This document shows, piece by piece, positions 8,062-17,051 of a stretch of DNA of 64,000 bases (position 1 is its first letter; every line of letters starts with the position of its first letter). The stretch is from Pseudomonas muyukensis (GTDB taxonomy: Bacteria > Pseudomonadota > Gammaproteobacteria > Pseudomonadales > Pseudomonadaceae): the NCBI RefSeq assembly GCF_019139535.1, contig NZ_CP077073.1, positions 3,996,501 through 4,060,500 on the forward strand, given 5' to 3'. The translations under genes and the position numbers were made by a program. The notes beneath the pieces were generated by a model that worked only from the letters and a program-made list of their open reading frames with translations, had not been told where the DNA came from and ran no database searches.

Positions 8062-9057
8062 ATGTCTCCCAATGCAACCGACAACACCATCTTCGCCACC
8101 CTGCTCCCTCATGCGATAGGCGCAACACCCGATCTTGGTCGACCCTACATAATGAGCGACGGCATTGATAAAAAAATCATTACCGTCCTTGTGCAAAGAC
8201 AGGATAAGCAGCCGCTAACCCGCACCGAACTGGACGCTATCGAGTTAGTCGATGCCGGCAATAACGAATCATTGCCTGCTGCGCTGACGGTAACGCGTCA
8301 CGCCATATCAGACAGTCACTCATCAGACGCGCCCGCTGAGCAGTCTATCTGCTTCGAGGTTACCGCAACGACACCTGGCACATGGCGGTTGGCGGCCCGC
8401 CTACGCACTAAGCAGGGCAGTATCGTGTTGAACCAATACGCTGAATCATCAGGAAATGAACAGGAGAGTAACTGTCTGGACATTGTCGCCAAAAGCGAAG
8501 CCGACTGTATCAAGGACAGCGACGGCCTGGAGTGGTACCCGAGTCCGCACCGTTCCTTTGAACGAGGCTATATCAAAACGGAGGCCAACCATGATTATGG
8601 TTACCACCAATTCCGCCTAAGAGATGGCCGACGCATACAATCTGTTACGACCCTACCCGACCTCAAAGAAAAACTTCTTCGTGATAGTTACGAGCCGTGG
8701 GAGGACCGTATGAGTCGAAATTTCTGTTACTACATTAGAAATGATGTAAAGACCTACACTTCACCCTTCCAAGGATTTGCAAAAATAACCTTTGAAGATA
8801 ACAACTTACTTCGCATAATCCGTTTCGTCGAACAAACCAAGGGAAAACCACCCCGCCCGCCCTTTACAGACATCCGAGACGCTGAGCTGTACATGGTAAT
8901 AATTGACGACAAGGGGGTTCGCCACGACGTCATGGCAAAACGATGGGATTTTCATCCATGGCCCGAACAACCCGAAACCCTATATAAACAGTTCACCCCT
9001 GATCAGGTTAAAGCGTTCTTTGAGGAGATCGAAAAAAACCTTAAAAAATGCGTTTAA
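8062..9057 (+). CDS. Orphan protein of unknown function, base composition unlike neighbours
   Basis: 331 residues; I do not recognise the family. No signal peptide or membrane segment is evident. The middle is rich in aromatic and charged residues (SPHRSFERGYIKTEANHDYG, PWEDRMSRNFCYYIRNDV), and the C-terminus is lysine-rich (EEIEKNLKKCV). A GAGAAAGG Shine-Dalgarno supports the start. The gene is clearly AT-richer than its surroundings, with codons such as AAA, ATA and AAT that are rare in nearby genes, which suggests horizontal acquisition. It sits alone between REP clusters A and B, flanked by a direct duplication of the 3' end of the AraC gene. Confidence 0.7.
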   Translation: MSPNATDNTIFATLLPHAIGATPDLGRPYIMSDGIDKKIITVLVQRQDKQPLTRTELDAIELVDAGNNESLPAALTVTRHAISDSHSSDAPAEQSICFEVTATTPGTWRLAARLRTKQGSIVLNQYAESSGNEQESNCLDIVAKSEADCIKDSDGLEWYPSPHRSFERGYIKTEANHDYGYHQFRLRDGRRIQSVTTLPDLKEKLLRDSYEPWEDRMSRNFCYYIRNDVKTYTSPFQGFAKITFEDNNLLRIIRFVEQTKGKPPRPPFTDIRDAELYMVIIDDKGVRHDVMAKRWDFHPWPEQPETLYKQFTPDQVKAFFEEIEKNLKKCV

Positions 9058-9105
9058 CCGCTGTGCTTTCTCTTAGTGCAGCATGAAGGCCGAGTCCCTT
9101 AACCC

Positions 9106-9403
9106 GTAGGAGCCAGCCTTGCTGGCGAACACCGGCGCAGCCGGTGCCAGCCACCGCGCCGCCTGGTTCGCCAGCAAGCTGGCTCCTACGAGTATTGCAG
9201 GCCGCGACCAGCGTAGGAGCCGGCTTGCCGGCGAACACCGACGCAGCCGGTGCCAGCCACCGCGCCGCCTGGTTCGCCAGCAAGGCTGGCTCCTACGGGT
9301 ATTGCAGGCCGCGACCGACGTAGAAGCCGGCTTGCCGGCGAACACCGGCGCAGCCGGTGCCAGCCACCGCGCCGCCTGGTTCGCCAGCAAGGCTGGCGCC
9401 TGC
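9106..9403. repeat. REP/REPIN cluster B
   Basis: This fills the 362-base gene-free stretch 9058-9419. Three REPIN units of GTAGGAGCC arm, spacer and TTCGCCAGC arm are joined by linkers with TATTGCAGGCCGCGACC, the same linker as in cluster A. The 41 bases at 9078-9118 repeat 7690-7730, so clusters A and B appear to derive from one locus split by, or copied around, the orphan gene. Confidence 0.85.
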
Positions 9404-9419
9404 AGGTTAATGCGTTGCG

Positions 9420-9959
9420 CTACACCGGCAGCAGCGGAATATCCCCAGCGCCCTTCCCTTCGCGCCGCTCGCTCATCCAGTCATTGACCTGCTGGCCGAA
9501 CTCGGCCGGCGCCTTGCGCCCGAAGCGCCGCGCCAGGTCGAGGATAGTCTGCTGGGCCAGGGCCTCCTCCATGCGCTTCTGCGCGCCCAGCATCACCGCG
9601 TGGATGGCACAGGTGCCCGCGGTCGCCCAGCCCGGCGCTGAACCTTCGAACACCGCGCAGCGCTCGCGGATCTCGCGGCAGTCGAAGATCTTCTTCGGCC
9701 CATCGATGGCGTTGACGATGTCCAGCACGGTGATCTCGTCCGAGGGCCGCGCCAGGCGGAAGCCACCACGCACCCCCTCGGTGGCCGCCACCAGCCCGGC
9801 CCGGGCCAGCTTGGTGAAGACCTTGGCCAGGTATTCCTGGGGCACGCCTTGCAGCTCGGCCAGGTCGCGCACGCTCGACTCGCGGCTGTCGCCACGCTCA
9901 TCGACCAGGAACAACAGGCAATGGATGCCGTACTCGACGCCGGCACTGTACAGCGACAT
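9420..9959 (-). CDS. Rrf2-family transcriptional regulator with three cysteines
   Basis: 179 residues. The N-terminal winged HTH (YGIHCLLFLVDE through GVRGGFRLARP) is typical of Rrf2. Three cysteines (Cys94, Cys101, Cys117; DCREIRERC and GTCAIH) are spaced as in Fe-S-binding Rrf2 sensors such as IscR and NsrR, so redox or NO sensing is possible but unproven. GGAG lies six bases before the ATG. It is divergent from the NADH-dehydrogenase-like gene at 10217; an imperfect palindrome lies immediately upstream. Confidence 0.9.
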   Translation of the reverse strand: MSLYSAGVEYGIHCLLFLVDERGDSRESSVRDLAELQGVPQEYLAKVFTKLARAGLVAATEGVRGGFRLARPSDEITVLDIVNAIDGPKKIFDCREIRERCAVFEGSAPGWATAGTCAIHAVMLGAQKRMEEALAQQTILDLARRFGRKAPAEFGQQVNDWMSERREGKGAGDIPLLPV

Positions 9960-9970
9960 GTCAATCTCCG

Positions 9971-9991
9971 ACTAAATTTGTCGCAAATAGT
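9971..9991. promoter_or_regulatory. Candidate Rrf2 operator
   Basis: The imperfect palindrome ACTAAATTTG-TCG-CAAATAGT lies about 12 bases upstream of the Rrf2 start, in an otherwise GC-rich region. Its position fits autoregulation and control of the divergent oxidoreductase. Inferred from symmetry and location only. Confidence 0.4.
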
Positions 9992-10216
9992 ACGCCCTCC
10001 CTGCACGCCTGGCAAAACCTCCTTCGACCACCCATCTTTTTTACAGCCCCCGAAGTGCCATGGCGCATGGGTTGCAGCCAGATTCGCGGGGCGCCGGGGC
10101 TGGCGCGGATGAAAAAAACACTTGCGGCAATAAACTACGACCAATAGAGTCGCAGTTACTCGACAGGTGCCCACGCCCTGATCGAACCCTCGTCCCCTAC
10201 CTTGCGGAGCCTCTTC

Positions 10217-11416
10217 ATGACCTCTCACATCCTGATCATCGGTGCCGGTTTTGCCGGCGTCTGGAGCGCCCTGAGCGCCGCCCGCCTGCTCGACCAGGCC
10301 CAGCGCGGCGATGTGCGCATCAGCGTGCTGGCCCCGCAACCACAACTGCGCATCCGCCCGCGCTTCTACGAAGCCGACGCGCACACCCTGCAGGCGCCGC
10401 TGGCAGAGTTGTTCGACGTGGTCGGCGTCGACTTCATCCACGGCCACGCCGAGCACATCGACAGCCAGGCGCGCCAGGTCGGCTATGTCGACGCCCATGG
10501 CCAGCCTCAGCAGATCGGCTACGATCGCCTGGTGCTGGCCGCCGGCAGCCAAGTCGCCCGCCCCGCCGTGCCGGGCCTGGCCGAGCACAGCTTCGACGTC
10601 GACCAGATGGAGTCGGCCGTGCGCCTCGAGCAGCACCTGGCGAGCCTGGCCGAGCAGCCGGCGAGCCCGGCGCGCAATACCGTGGTGGTCTGCGGCGGTG
10701 GTTTCACCGGCATCGAAACCGCGACCGAAATGCCCGCCCGCCTGCGCGCCATCCTCGGCGCCGGCCAGGCCCGGGTCGTGCTGGTCGACCGTGGCGCAAG
10801 CGTCGGCGCGGCGCTGGGTGCCGGTATCACGCCGTCGATCGTTGCCGCCTCCGAGCAGGCCGGCGTGCAGTGGCTGACCGGCGCCTCGGTGGTGGCGGTG
10901 GATGCCGGTGGCGTGACCCTCGACAACGGCGACTACATCGCCAGCAAGACCGTGATCTGGACCGTTGGCGTCAAGGCCAGCCCGCTGACCGCGCAGGTCG
11001 CCGGCGAGCGTGACGGCCTCGGCCGCCTGCGGGTCGACGACCACCTCAAGGTGGTCGGCCAGGCGCATATCTATGCCACCGGCGATGTAGCCTGGGCCGC
11101 GGTGGACGACAGCGGCAACCACGCGCTGATGACCTGCCAGCACGCCATCCCCATGGGCCGCCACTCGGGCAACAACGCCATGGCCGACCTGCTGGGGCTG
11201 CAGCCGGTGGTGTACCGCCAGCCCAAGTACGTGACCTGCCTCGACCTCGGCGACTGGGGCGCGACGTTCAGCGAGGGCTGGGAGCGCGAACTCAAGCTGC
11301 ATGGCCAGGAAGGCAAGGCGATGAAGCGGCAGATCAACACGGTATGGATCTACCCGCCGGCCGCCGACCGCGCCCAGGCACTGGCAGCGGCGGACCCGCT
11401 GATCGCGATCGTCTGA
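10217..11416 (+). CDS. NAD(P)/FAD-dependent oxidoreductase, type II NADH dehydrogenase-like
   Basis: 399 residues from the ATG at 10217, with GGAG seven bases upstream; the ORF opens five codons earlier. FAD-binding motif ILIIGAGFAGVWSA is at the N-terminus, the NAD-binding motif VVVCGGGFTGIETA is near 155-168, and the second FAD motif IYATGDVAW is near 285. The overall plan is that of NDH-2/FerB-like pyridine nucleotide-disulfide oxidoreductases, which pass electrons from NADH to quinone at the inner membrane. It is divergent from the cysteine-rich Rrf2 regulator, so redox-linked control is likely. A strong terminator follows. Confidence 0.85.
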   Translation: MTSHILIIGAGFAGVWSALSAARLLDQAQRGDVRISVLAPQPQLRIRPRFYEADAHTLQAPLAELFDVVGVDFIHGHAEHIDSQARQVGYVDAHGQPQQIGYDRLVLAAGSQVARPAVPGLAEHSFDVDQMESAVRLEQHLASLAEQPASPARNTVVVCGGGFTGIETATEMPARLRAILGAGQARVVLVDRGASVGAALGAGITPSIVAASEQAGVQWLTGASVVAVDAGGVTLDNGDYIASKTVIWTVGVKASPLTAQVAGERDGLGRLRVDDHLKVVGQAHIYATGDVAWAAVDDSGNHALMTCQHAIPMGRHSGNNAMADLLGLQPVVYRQPKYVTCLDLGDWGATFSEGWERELKLHGQEGKAMKRQINTVWIYPPAADRAQALAAADPLIAIV

Positions 11417-11428
11417 GTGACCAAAAAT

Positions 11429-11461
11429 GAAAAGCCCGTCACGCAAGTGACGGGCTTTTTA
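11429..11461 (+). terminator. Rho-independent terminator
   Basis: AAAAGCCCGTCAC, loop GCAA, GTGACGGGCTTTTT: a perfect stem with flanking A and T tracts just after the NDH-2-like gene. It can work in both directions. Confidence 0.95.
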
Positions 11462-11636
11462 TATTCGTCATTACATTGAACGACTGGTCAACAATAGTGG
11501 CACTATGTCATCATTTAGAAAAAACAACATGAACCGTGAGGATATAACCCCTTCGCAGCGCATCGAGAGCCTAACCCACCGAGCCCGGTAAAGCCGCGCT
11601 CTTGACGCCTGCCTGCCACCGTCAAGGAGCGTCGCA

Positions 11637-13262
11637 ATGCAATTTCGGAACATGAAGATCGGCATTCGGGCCGCAAGCCTGTTCACCCTGCTCGGGATCC
11701 TGGTCCTGGCCATGGGCCTGGTCGCCCTCTACGAAACTCGCAAGATGGACCGCGCCACCGACGAGATCCGTATCACCTGGATGCCCGCCGTCCTCGCCTT
11801 GGGCGAAGTCAGCAGCAACCTTGGGCGCGCCCGTGCCCTCACCCTGCGCAGCGCCCTCGAGCAAAGCGCCGCCGCCCGCCACGCCACCCTGGCCAGGATC
11901 GTCGAGGTCAACCGCCAGCTCGAAGGCGACCTCAAGGCCTACGAAAAAACCATCATCCACGCCGACGACCGCGCCTTGTTCAGCACCTTCATGGGCCTGA
12001 GCGAGCGCTATCATGGCCTGCAGAAAGCCATCCGCGATGCCGCCGCCGACGAGCAACTGGACGAGGCCCGGCGCCTGATCAACGGCCCGCTGGCCGAGTA
12101 CGCCGACAGCATGATGCAAGCCTTGGCGGCGCTGATCGACTACAACACCAAGGGCGCCGAACAGGCCTCGCAGCGCAGCAGCGACGCCTCCGACGAGGCC
12201 TTCAGCCTGATCGTCGCCACCCTGGCGCTGATCCTGCTGGCCCTGGTGGCCATTGCCACCCTGCTCACCCGCAGCATCGTCCTGCCCCTGGGCGACGCCG
12301 TGGCCATCGCCGAGCGGGTCGCCACCGGCGACCTGACCCGCGAGATCGCCATCACCGGCCGCGACGAGCCGGCCCTGCTGCTGCGCGCCCTGAGCCGCAT
12401 GCAACACAGCCTGCGCGACACCCTGCGGCAGATCGCCGGCGCGTCCGACCAACTGGCCTCGGCCTCCGAAGAGCTGCACACCGTCACCGAGGACACCAGC
12501 CGCGGCCTGCACCAGCAGAGCGCCGAGATCGACCAGGCCGCCACCGCCGTCAACCAGATGACCGCTGCGGTCGAGGAAGTGGCCAACAACGCGGTGAGCA
12601 CCGCCGATGCCTCCCAGGGCGCCGACCAGACCACCCGCGACGGGCGCGACCAGGTCAACCAGGCGCTGAGTTCGATCCAGCACCTGGTGAACGATGTCAC
12701 GGGGACCTCCCATGAGATCGAGCAACTGGCCAATAGCGCCAACGAGATCAGCCGGGTGCTCGATGTGATCGGTTCGATTGCCGGGCAGACCAACCTGCTG
12801 GCCCTCAACGCCGCCATCGAGGCAGCCCGCGCTGGCGAGGCCGGGCGTGGTTTTGCCGTGGTCGCCGACGAGGTGCGGGCGCTGGCCCATCGCACCCAGC
12901 AGTCCACCGCGGAGATCGAGCAGATGATTGGCGGTATCCAGAACGGTACCGAGCGCGCGGTCAGTGCCATGCACAGCAGCCAGGGGCGTGCCAGCGGCAC
13001 GTTGCAGGTGGCGCAGGCCGCCGACCAGGCCCTGGAGCTGATCGCCGACGCCATCGCCTCGATCAACCAGCGCAACCTGGTGATCGCCAGTGCCTCGGAG
13101 CAGCAGGCGCAGGTGGCGCGGGAGGTGGACCGCAACCTGGTGAACATCCGCGACCTGGCGATGCAGACCTCGGCCGGCGCCAACCAGACCAGCGCCGCGG
13201 CCCAGGACCTGTCGCGCCTGGCGGTGGAGATGAATGGGATGGTGGCGCAGTTCAAGTTGTAG
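11637..13262 (+). CDS. Methyl-accepting chemotaxis protein
   Basis: 541 residues. Transmembrane helix 1 is at about 10-32, followed by a periplasmic domain of about 155 residues of the four-helix-bundle type ([20 protein letters not shown] onward). Helix 2 is at about 188-210 ([20 protein letters not shown]), then HAMP, then a long signalling coiled coil whose tip contains [20 protein letters not shown]. It relays ligand binding to CheA/CheW. The ligand is not predictable by reading. A strong AGGAG lies seven bases before the ATG. The gene stands alone, as is common for pseudomonad chemoreceptors. Confidence 0.95.
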   Translation: MQFRNMKIGIRAASLFTLLGILVLAMGLVALYETRKMDRATDEIRITWMPAVLALGEVSSNLGRARALTLRSALEQSAAARHATLARIVEVNRQLEGDLKAYEKTIIHADDRALFSTFMGLSERYHGLQKAIRDAAADEQLDEARRLINGPLAEYADSMMQALAALIDYNTKGAEQASQRSSDASDEAFSLIVATLALILLALVAIATLLTRSIVLPLGDAVAIAERVATGDLTREIAITGRDEPALLLRALSRMQHSLRDTLRQIAGASDQLASASEELHTVTEDTSRGLHQQSAEIDQAATAVNQMTAAVEEVANNAVSTADASQGADQTTRDGRDQVNQALSSIQHLVNDVTGTSHEIEQLANSANEISRVLDVIGSIAGQTNLLALNAAIEAARAGEAGRGFAVVADEVRALAHRTQQSTAEIEQMIGGIQNGTERAVSAMHSSQGRASGTLQVAQAADQALELIADAIASINQRNLVIASASEQQAQVAREVDRNLVNIRDLAMQTSAGANQTSAAAQDLSRLAVEMNGMVAQFKL

Positions 13263-13283
13263 AAGGCGCTGGGGCACTTTCCT

Positions 13284-13413
13284 GTAGGAGCCAGCCTTGC
13301 TGGCGAACCAGGCGACGCAGAAGATGGCACCGGCTGCGCCGGTGTTCGCCGGCAAGCCGGCTCCTACAGGTTTGCGCCGCACCCTGCCCCGTCGGAGCCA
13401 GCCTTGCTGGCGA
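13284..13413. repeat. REPIN plus single REP
   Basis: A complete REPIN (13284-13368, GTAGGAGCCAGCC arm to GGCTCCTAC arm) is followed by a single degenerate REP (GTCGGAGCCAGCCTTGCTGG). They lie between the converging chemoreceptor and ene-reductase genes. Confidence 0.85.
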
Positions 13414-13465
13414 AGCAAGCACCGCCGTGCACGATCATGCCGGCGTTGACCGAACCCCTATCCCT

Positions 13466-14566
13466 TCACGCCATCAGCGGATAATCCGTCAGCCCCCGCG
13501 CATCCCCGCCAAACAGCGTGGCCCGCTCATGCTCGGCCAGCGGCGCATTCACTCGCAGCCGCTGCGGCAAGTCCGGGTTGGCCACGAACGGCCGGCCAAA
13601 GCCGACCAGGTCCGCCCAACCCTCGCTCAACGCCTGGCGCGCGCGCTCGCCGGTGTACTTGCCGGCATACACCAGCACCCCTGGGAACACCGCGCGCAGT
13701 TGCTGCTTGAAGTCCACCGGCATGTCCGGCGCATCGTCCCAGTCGGCCTCGGCAATGTGCAGGTAGCCGATCGCCAACTCACCCAGGCGCTTGGCCGCGG
13801 CGGTGTAGGTGGTGACCGGGTCGGCATCGACACAACCATTGAGCGTGGTCAACGGCGCCAGGCGCACGCCGACGCGCTGCGCCGCGCCAGTGCCATCGAC
13901 CAGCGCCTGGGTGACTTCGTCGAGAAAGCGCAGGCGGTTTGGCAACGAGCCGCCGTAGCGGTCGGTACGGTCATTGGCGCCGGAATCGAGGAACTGGTTG
14001 ACCAGGTAGCCGTTGGCGGCATGCAGCTCGACCCCGTCGAAACCGGCGGCCATGGCATTGCGCGCGGCCTGGCGGTACTGCTCGACGATCTGGGCGATCT
14101 CGGCCTGGTCCAGCGCACGGGGCTTGGACGCCTGGACGAAGCCCGGGGTGCCGTCGGCATTGTCGATGAACACGTTGACCCCTTCGGCCTGGCGCGCGGT
14201 GGACGACACCGGCGGCTGGCCATCGAGCAGGCTGCTGTGGCTCAAGCGGCCGACATGCCAGAGCTGGGCGAAGATGCGCCCACCGGCGGCATGCACCGCG
14301 TCGGTGACCAGGCGCCAGCCGTCGATCTGCGCCTGGGTGTGAATGCCGGGGGTACGGGCATAGCCCTTGCCCAGCGGGGCGATCCAGGTGCCTTCGCTGA
14401 CGATCAGCCCGGCACTGGCGCGCTGGGCGTAGTACTCGGCCATCAGCGCGGTGGGCACATCGCCCGGCTGGGCGGCGCGCGAGCGCGTCATCGGTGGCAT
14501 CAACACGCGGTTGGGCAGGGTCAGTTCACCGAGTTGCAGGGGTTGGAACAGCGGATCGAGGTTCAT
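13466..14566 (-). CDS. Old Yellow Enzyme family ene-reductase (NemA/XenB-like)
   Basis: 366 residues, the normal length for OYE proteins. The FMN barrel starts LFQPLQLGELTLPNRV and includes PPMTRSRA. The ligand-binding pair is in ELHAANGYL (His182, Asn185), and the phosphate-binding end is GWADLVGFGRPFVANPDL. The enzyme reduces activated C=C bonds, quinones or nitro compounds with NAD(P)H. It lies 34 bases downstream of an MFS exporter on the same strand, and the pair is divergent from a LysR regulator, which suggests a detoxification module for an electrophile (inference). Confidence 0.92.
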   Translation of the reverse strand: MNLDPLFQPLQLGELTLPNRVLMPPMTRSRAAQPGDVPTALMAEYYAQRASAGLIVSEGTWIAPLGKGYARTPGIHTQAQIDGWRLVTDAVHAAGGRIFAQLWHVGRLSHSSLLDGQPPVSSTARQAEGVNVFIDNADGTPGFVQASKPRALDQAEIAQIVEQYRQAARNAMAAGFDGVELHAANGYLVNQFLDSGANDRTDRYGGSLPNRLRFLDEVTQALVDGTGAAQRVGVRLAPLTTLNGCVDADPVTTYTAAAKRLGELAIGYLHIAEADWDDAPDMPVDFKQQLRAVFPGVLVYAGKYTGERARQALSEGWADLVGFGRPFVANPDLPQRLRVNAPLAEHERATLFGGDARGLTDYPLMA

Positions 14567-14600
14567 GGTTGAAGTTCTCCAGTCAACGAATTCGGCAGGT

Positions 14601-15794
14601 TCAGGCGCGGCTGATCACAGGTTGCGGTTGTGCCGGCACCCGGCGATCGAGGCGGCCGCTGTAGACGGTCAGGGCCAGCGCGCCCAGGGTGACCAGCGCG
14701 GCGATCCAGGGGGTGTGGCCCAGGCCCAGGTGCTGCACGACTTGCGCGCCGCCCCAGGAACCGCCCGCCACGCCCAGGTTGAAGGCGGCGATATTGAAGC
14801 CGGCGGCCACGTCGACCGCATCCGGCGCGACCTTCTCGGCCTGTTGCACCACGTACACCTGCAGGCCCGGCACGTTGCCGAAGGCCACGGCGCCCCAGGC
14901 CAGCACGGTGGCGACCACCAGCAGCGGGTGTGGCGCGGTGAAGGTCAGCACCATCAGCACCACGGCCAGCAGCGCGAAGATGATCGACAGCGCTTGCACC
15001 GGGCCCTTGCGGTCGGCCAGGCGGCCACCCCAGATGTTGCCCAGGGCCACCGACACGCCATAGGCGAGCAGCACCAGGGCCACGCTGTTGGCGCCGAAGC
15101 CGGCGATGTCCTGCAGGATCGGGGCGAGGAAGGTGAAGGCAATCAGCGAGCCGCCGTAGCCGACGGCGGTCATGGCATAGACCAGCAACAGGCGTGGTTG
15201 CAGCATCACCCGCAATTGGCGCAGCAGCGGTGCCGGTTCGCTGTGGGCGATACGCTTGGGCACGAACAGCAGCGCGCCGATCAGGGCCATCAGGCCGAAG
15301 GCGGCAACCACCAGGAAGGTCACGCGCCAGCCGAAGTGCTGGCCGATGAAGGTGCCCAGCGGAATACCGGTGACGAAGGCCACGGTCATGCCGCTGAACA
15401 TGGTGGCGATGGCGCTGGCAGCTTTTTCTTTGGCCACCAGGCTGGTGGCGATGATCGAGCCGACCGAGAAGAACACGCCGTGGGCAAGGCCGGTGAGGAT
15501 GCGCGCCATGATCAGCGATTCATAGCTGGGCGCCTGCCAGGCCACCAGGTTGCCGGCGGTGAACAGCGCCATCAGGCCGACCAGCAGCAGCTTGCGCGGC
15601 ACGCGGCCGGTCATGGCGGTGAGCAGTGGTGCGCCGATGGCGACGCTCAGGGCGTACAGGCTGACCAGCAGGCCGGCCGATGGCAGGGTGACGGCAAGGT
15701 CGTTGGCAATGGTCGGGATCAGGCCGACGATCACGAACTCGGTGGTGCCGATGGCGAACGCGGCGAGTGTGAGGGCTAACAAGGCGAGTGGCAT
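14601..15794 (-). CDS. MFS transporter, DHA1 family efflux permease
   Basis: 397 residues from the ATG at 15794; the longer ORF adds a non-hydrophobic leader and was rejected. Twelve hydrophobic segments are apparent. The N-terminal signature FAIGTTEFVIVGLIPTIA, and GRVPRKLLLVGLMALF between helices 2 and 3, place it with sugar-efflux/AraJ-type and drug-efflux DHA1 proteins. It is probably co-transcribed with the ene-reductase 34 bases downstream. It is divergent from the LysR gene at 16033, the likely regulator. Substrate unknown. Confidence 0.9.
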   Translation of the reverse strand: MPLALLALTLAAFAIGTTEFVIVGLIPTIANDLAVTLPSAGLLVSLYALSVAIGAPLLTAMTGRVPRKLLLVGLMALFTAGNLVAWQAPSYESLIMARILTGLAHGVFFSVGSIIATSLVAKEKAASAIATMFSGMTVAFVTGIPLGTFIGQHFGWRVTFLVVAAFGLMALIGALLFVPKRIAHSEPAPLLRQLRVMLQPRLLLVYAMTAVGYGGSLIAFTFLAPILQDIAGFGANSVALVLLAYGVSVALGNIWGGRLADRKGPVQALSIIFALLAVVLMVLTFTAPHPLLVVATVLAWGAVAFGNVPGLQVYVVQQAEKVAPDAVDVAAGFNIAAFNLGVAGGSWGGAQVVQHLGLGHTPWIAALVTLGALALTVYSGRLDRRVPAQPQPVISRA

Positions 15795-15984
15795 GGGGGA
15801 ATCACCAGTGAAATTGGAATGGGTGAATTCTCGGGGCTCGCGGGGGTAGGAAAAAGACAGCGGCGGGACAATGAGTTTTGATCTGAAAGCAAAGATAGTC
15901 GCCAAGATCGTGCATAGATGTGAGCGTCGGCCGCAGCCAGTGCCAGGTAATAGGTGCACGGGGGACAACCGGCGCTATCAATAA

Positions 15985-16032
15985 AAGACCCTCAAGGACA
16001 TAATTAACGCCATACAAGTCCCTGGAGGTCTT
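15985..16032. promoter_or_regulatory. Candidate LysR control region with AAGACC/GGTCTT half-sites
   Basis: AAGACC (15985-15990) and its complement GGTCTT (16027-16032) bracket the 5' end of the LysR transcript region; the second touches the ATG. The same hexamer pair occurs as a tight inverted repeat after the LysR gene (16945-16961). This suggests a shared operator, but the downstream half overlaps the ribosome-binding region GGAGG. Confidence 0.35.
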
Positions 16033-16956
16033 ATGCAAGATCTACGTCAACTGCGCTACTTCGTCGCCGTGGCCGAATGCGAGAACGTCGGCCGCGCCGC
16101 CGAACAACTGCACATTTCCCAGTCCCCCCTGAGCCGGCAGATCGCCCAGCTCGAGGACAACCTCGGCCTGGCGCTGTTCGAGCGCCGCAACCAGCGCCTG
16201 TACCTGACGAACGACGGCCGCACCTTCCTCGGCGAAGCCCGTGGCCTGCTCAAGCACGCCGAACGCCTGGAGTCCCTGGGCAAGCGCCTGGGCCGTGGCG
16301 AGGAAGGCGGCCTGTGCATCGGCTACGTCAACCATGCCATCCATGCCGGGGTGCTGCCCGGCGCGGTACGGGCGATTCGCGGCGAGCGCCCGCACATCCA
16401 CATTGCCCTGTACAACATGACGCCCAAGGAACAGTTCGAAGGCCTGCGCCAGCGCAGCCTGGACATCGCCCTGGTGTGCGAGCCGCCACCGGCCAACGAC
16501 CCGGACCTGCGTTCGCACCCGGTGTTCGACGACCCGATGCTGCTGGCCATCCCCGCCCAGCACCCGCTGGCGAACAAGGCCGAGCTGACCCCGGGCGACC
16601 TGCATGAACAGGAATGGATCATCACCGGTGGCCAGCCCGACCAGGCCAACAAGCGCGACGACTTCATCTCACGCTGTGGCGATGCCGGGTTCACCCCGCG
16701 CCTGTCCCTGGAGGCCACCGACCCGCTGAGCGTGCTCGGCCTGGTATCCGCCGGGCTGGGCCTGGCCATGGTGCAGGGCAGCCTCAGCGCCAGCGTCGGC
16801 CCGGCCGTGGTGCTGCGCCAGCTGGACTGGTTCCAGCCCAGCGTGCAGGTATGGGCGGCCTGGCACCAGGTTGACCTGCGGCCGATCGTGGGGATCTTCC
16901 GCGAACGGGTGCTGGACCTGACTGAGCGCGCGCAAACCGCTAAAAAGACCGCATAG
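16033..16956 (+). CDS. LysR-family transcriptional regulator
   Basis: 307 residues. The N-terminal HTH runs MQDLRQLRYFVAVAECENVG through QSPLSRQIAQLEDNLGLALF, and the substrate-binding domain starts at about residue 90 (GGLCIGYVNHAIHAG). GGAGG precedes the ATG. It faces the MFS-ene-reductase pair and is followed on the same strand by an SDR gene, so it may control both. In the LysR family the effector is typically a substrate or metabolite of the regulated pathway. Confidence 0.92.
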   Translation: MQDLRQLRYFVAVAECENVGRAAEQLHISQSPLSRQIAQLEDNLGLALFERRNQRLYLTNDGRTFLGEARGLLKHAERLESLGKRLGRGEEGGLCIGYVNHAIHAGVLPGAVRAIRGERPHIHIALYNMTPKEQFEGLRQRSLDIALVCEPPPANDPDLRSHPVFDDPMLLAIPAQHPLANKAELTPGDLHEQEWIITGGQPDQANKRDDFISRCGDAGFTPRLSLEATDPLSVLGLVSAGLGLAMVQGSLSASVGPAVVLRQLDWFQPSVQVWAAWHQVDLRPIVGIFRERVLDLTERAQTAKKTA

Positions 16957-16961
16957 GTCTT
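16945..16961. promoter_or_regulatory. Perfect inverted repeat AAGACC-GCATA-GGTCTT upstream of SDR
   Basis: A 6-5-6 perfect palindrome that overlaps the last codons and stop of the LysR gene, about 90 bases before the SDR start. The same hexamers occur upstream of the LysR gene itself. It is a candidate LysR-type operator for the SDR promoter. Confidence 0.4.
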
Positions 16962-17051
16962 AACTCAGTCGAATTACGTCTTTTACAGTCTTGGAATGCG
17001 CGACTAGCCTTGTCTCCCATCGATGCAACCCACATCCACAGGAGCCATTCC

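Noticed and set aside
9593..11446. 617-residue minus-strand ORF across the NDH-2-like gene
   Set aside because: It is antisense to a clear FAD enzyme; high GC keeps antisense frames open. Its end is an out-of-frame reading of the Rrf2 gene.
11622..13418. 598-residue minus-strand ORF opposite the chemoreceptor
   Set aside because: Low-complexity Gly/Val/Asp-rich antisense frame of a certain MCP gene.
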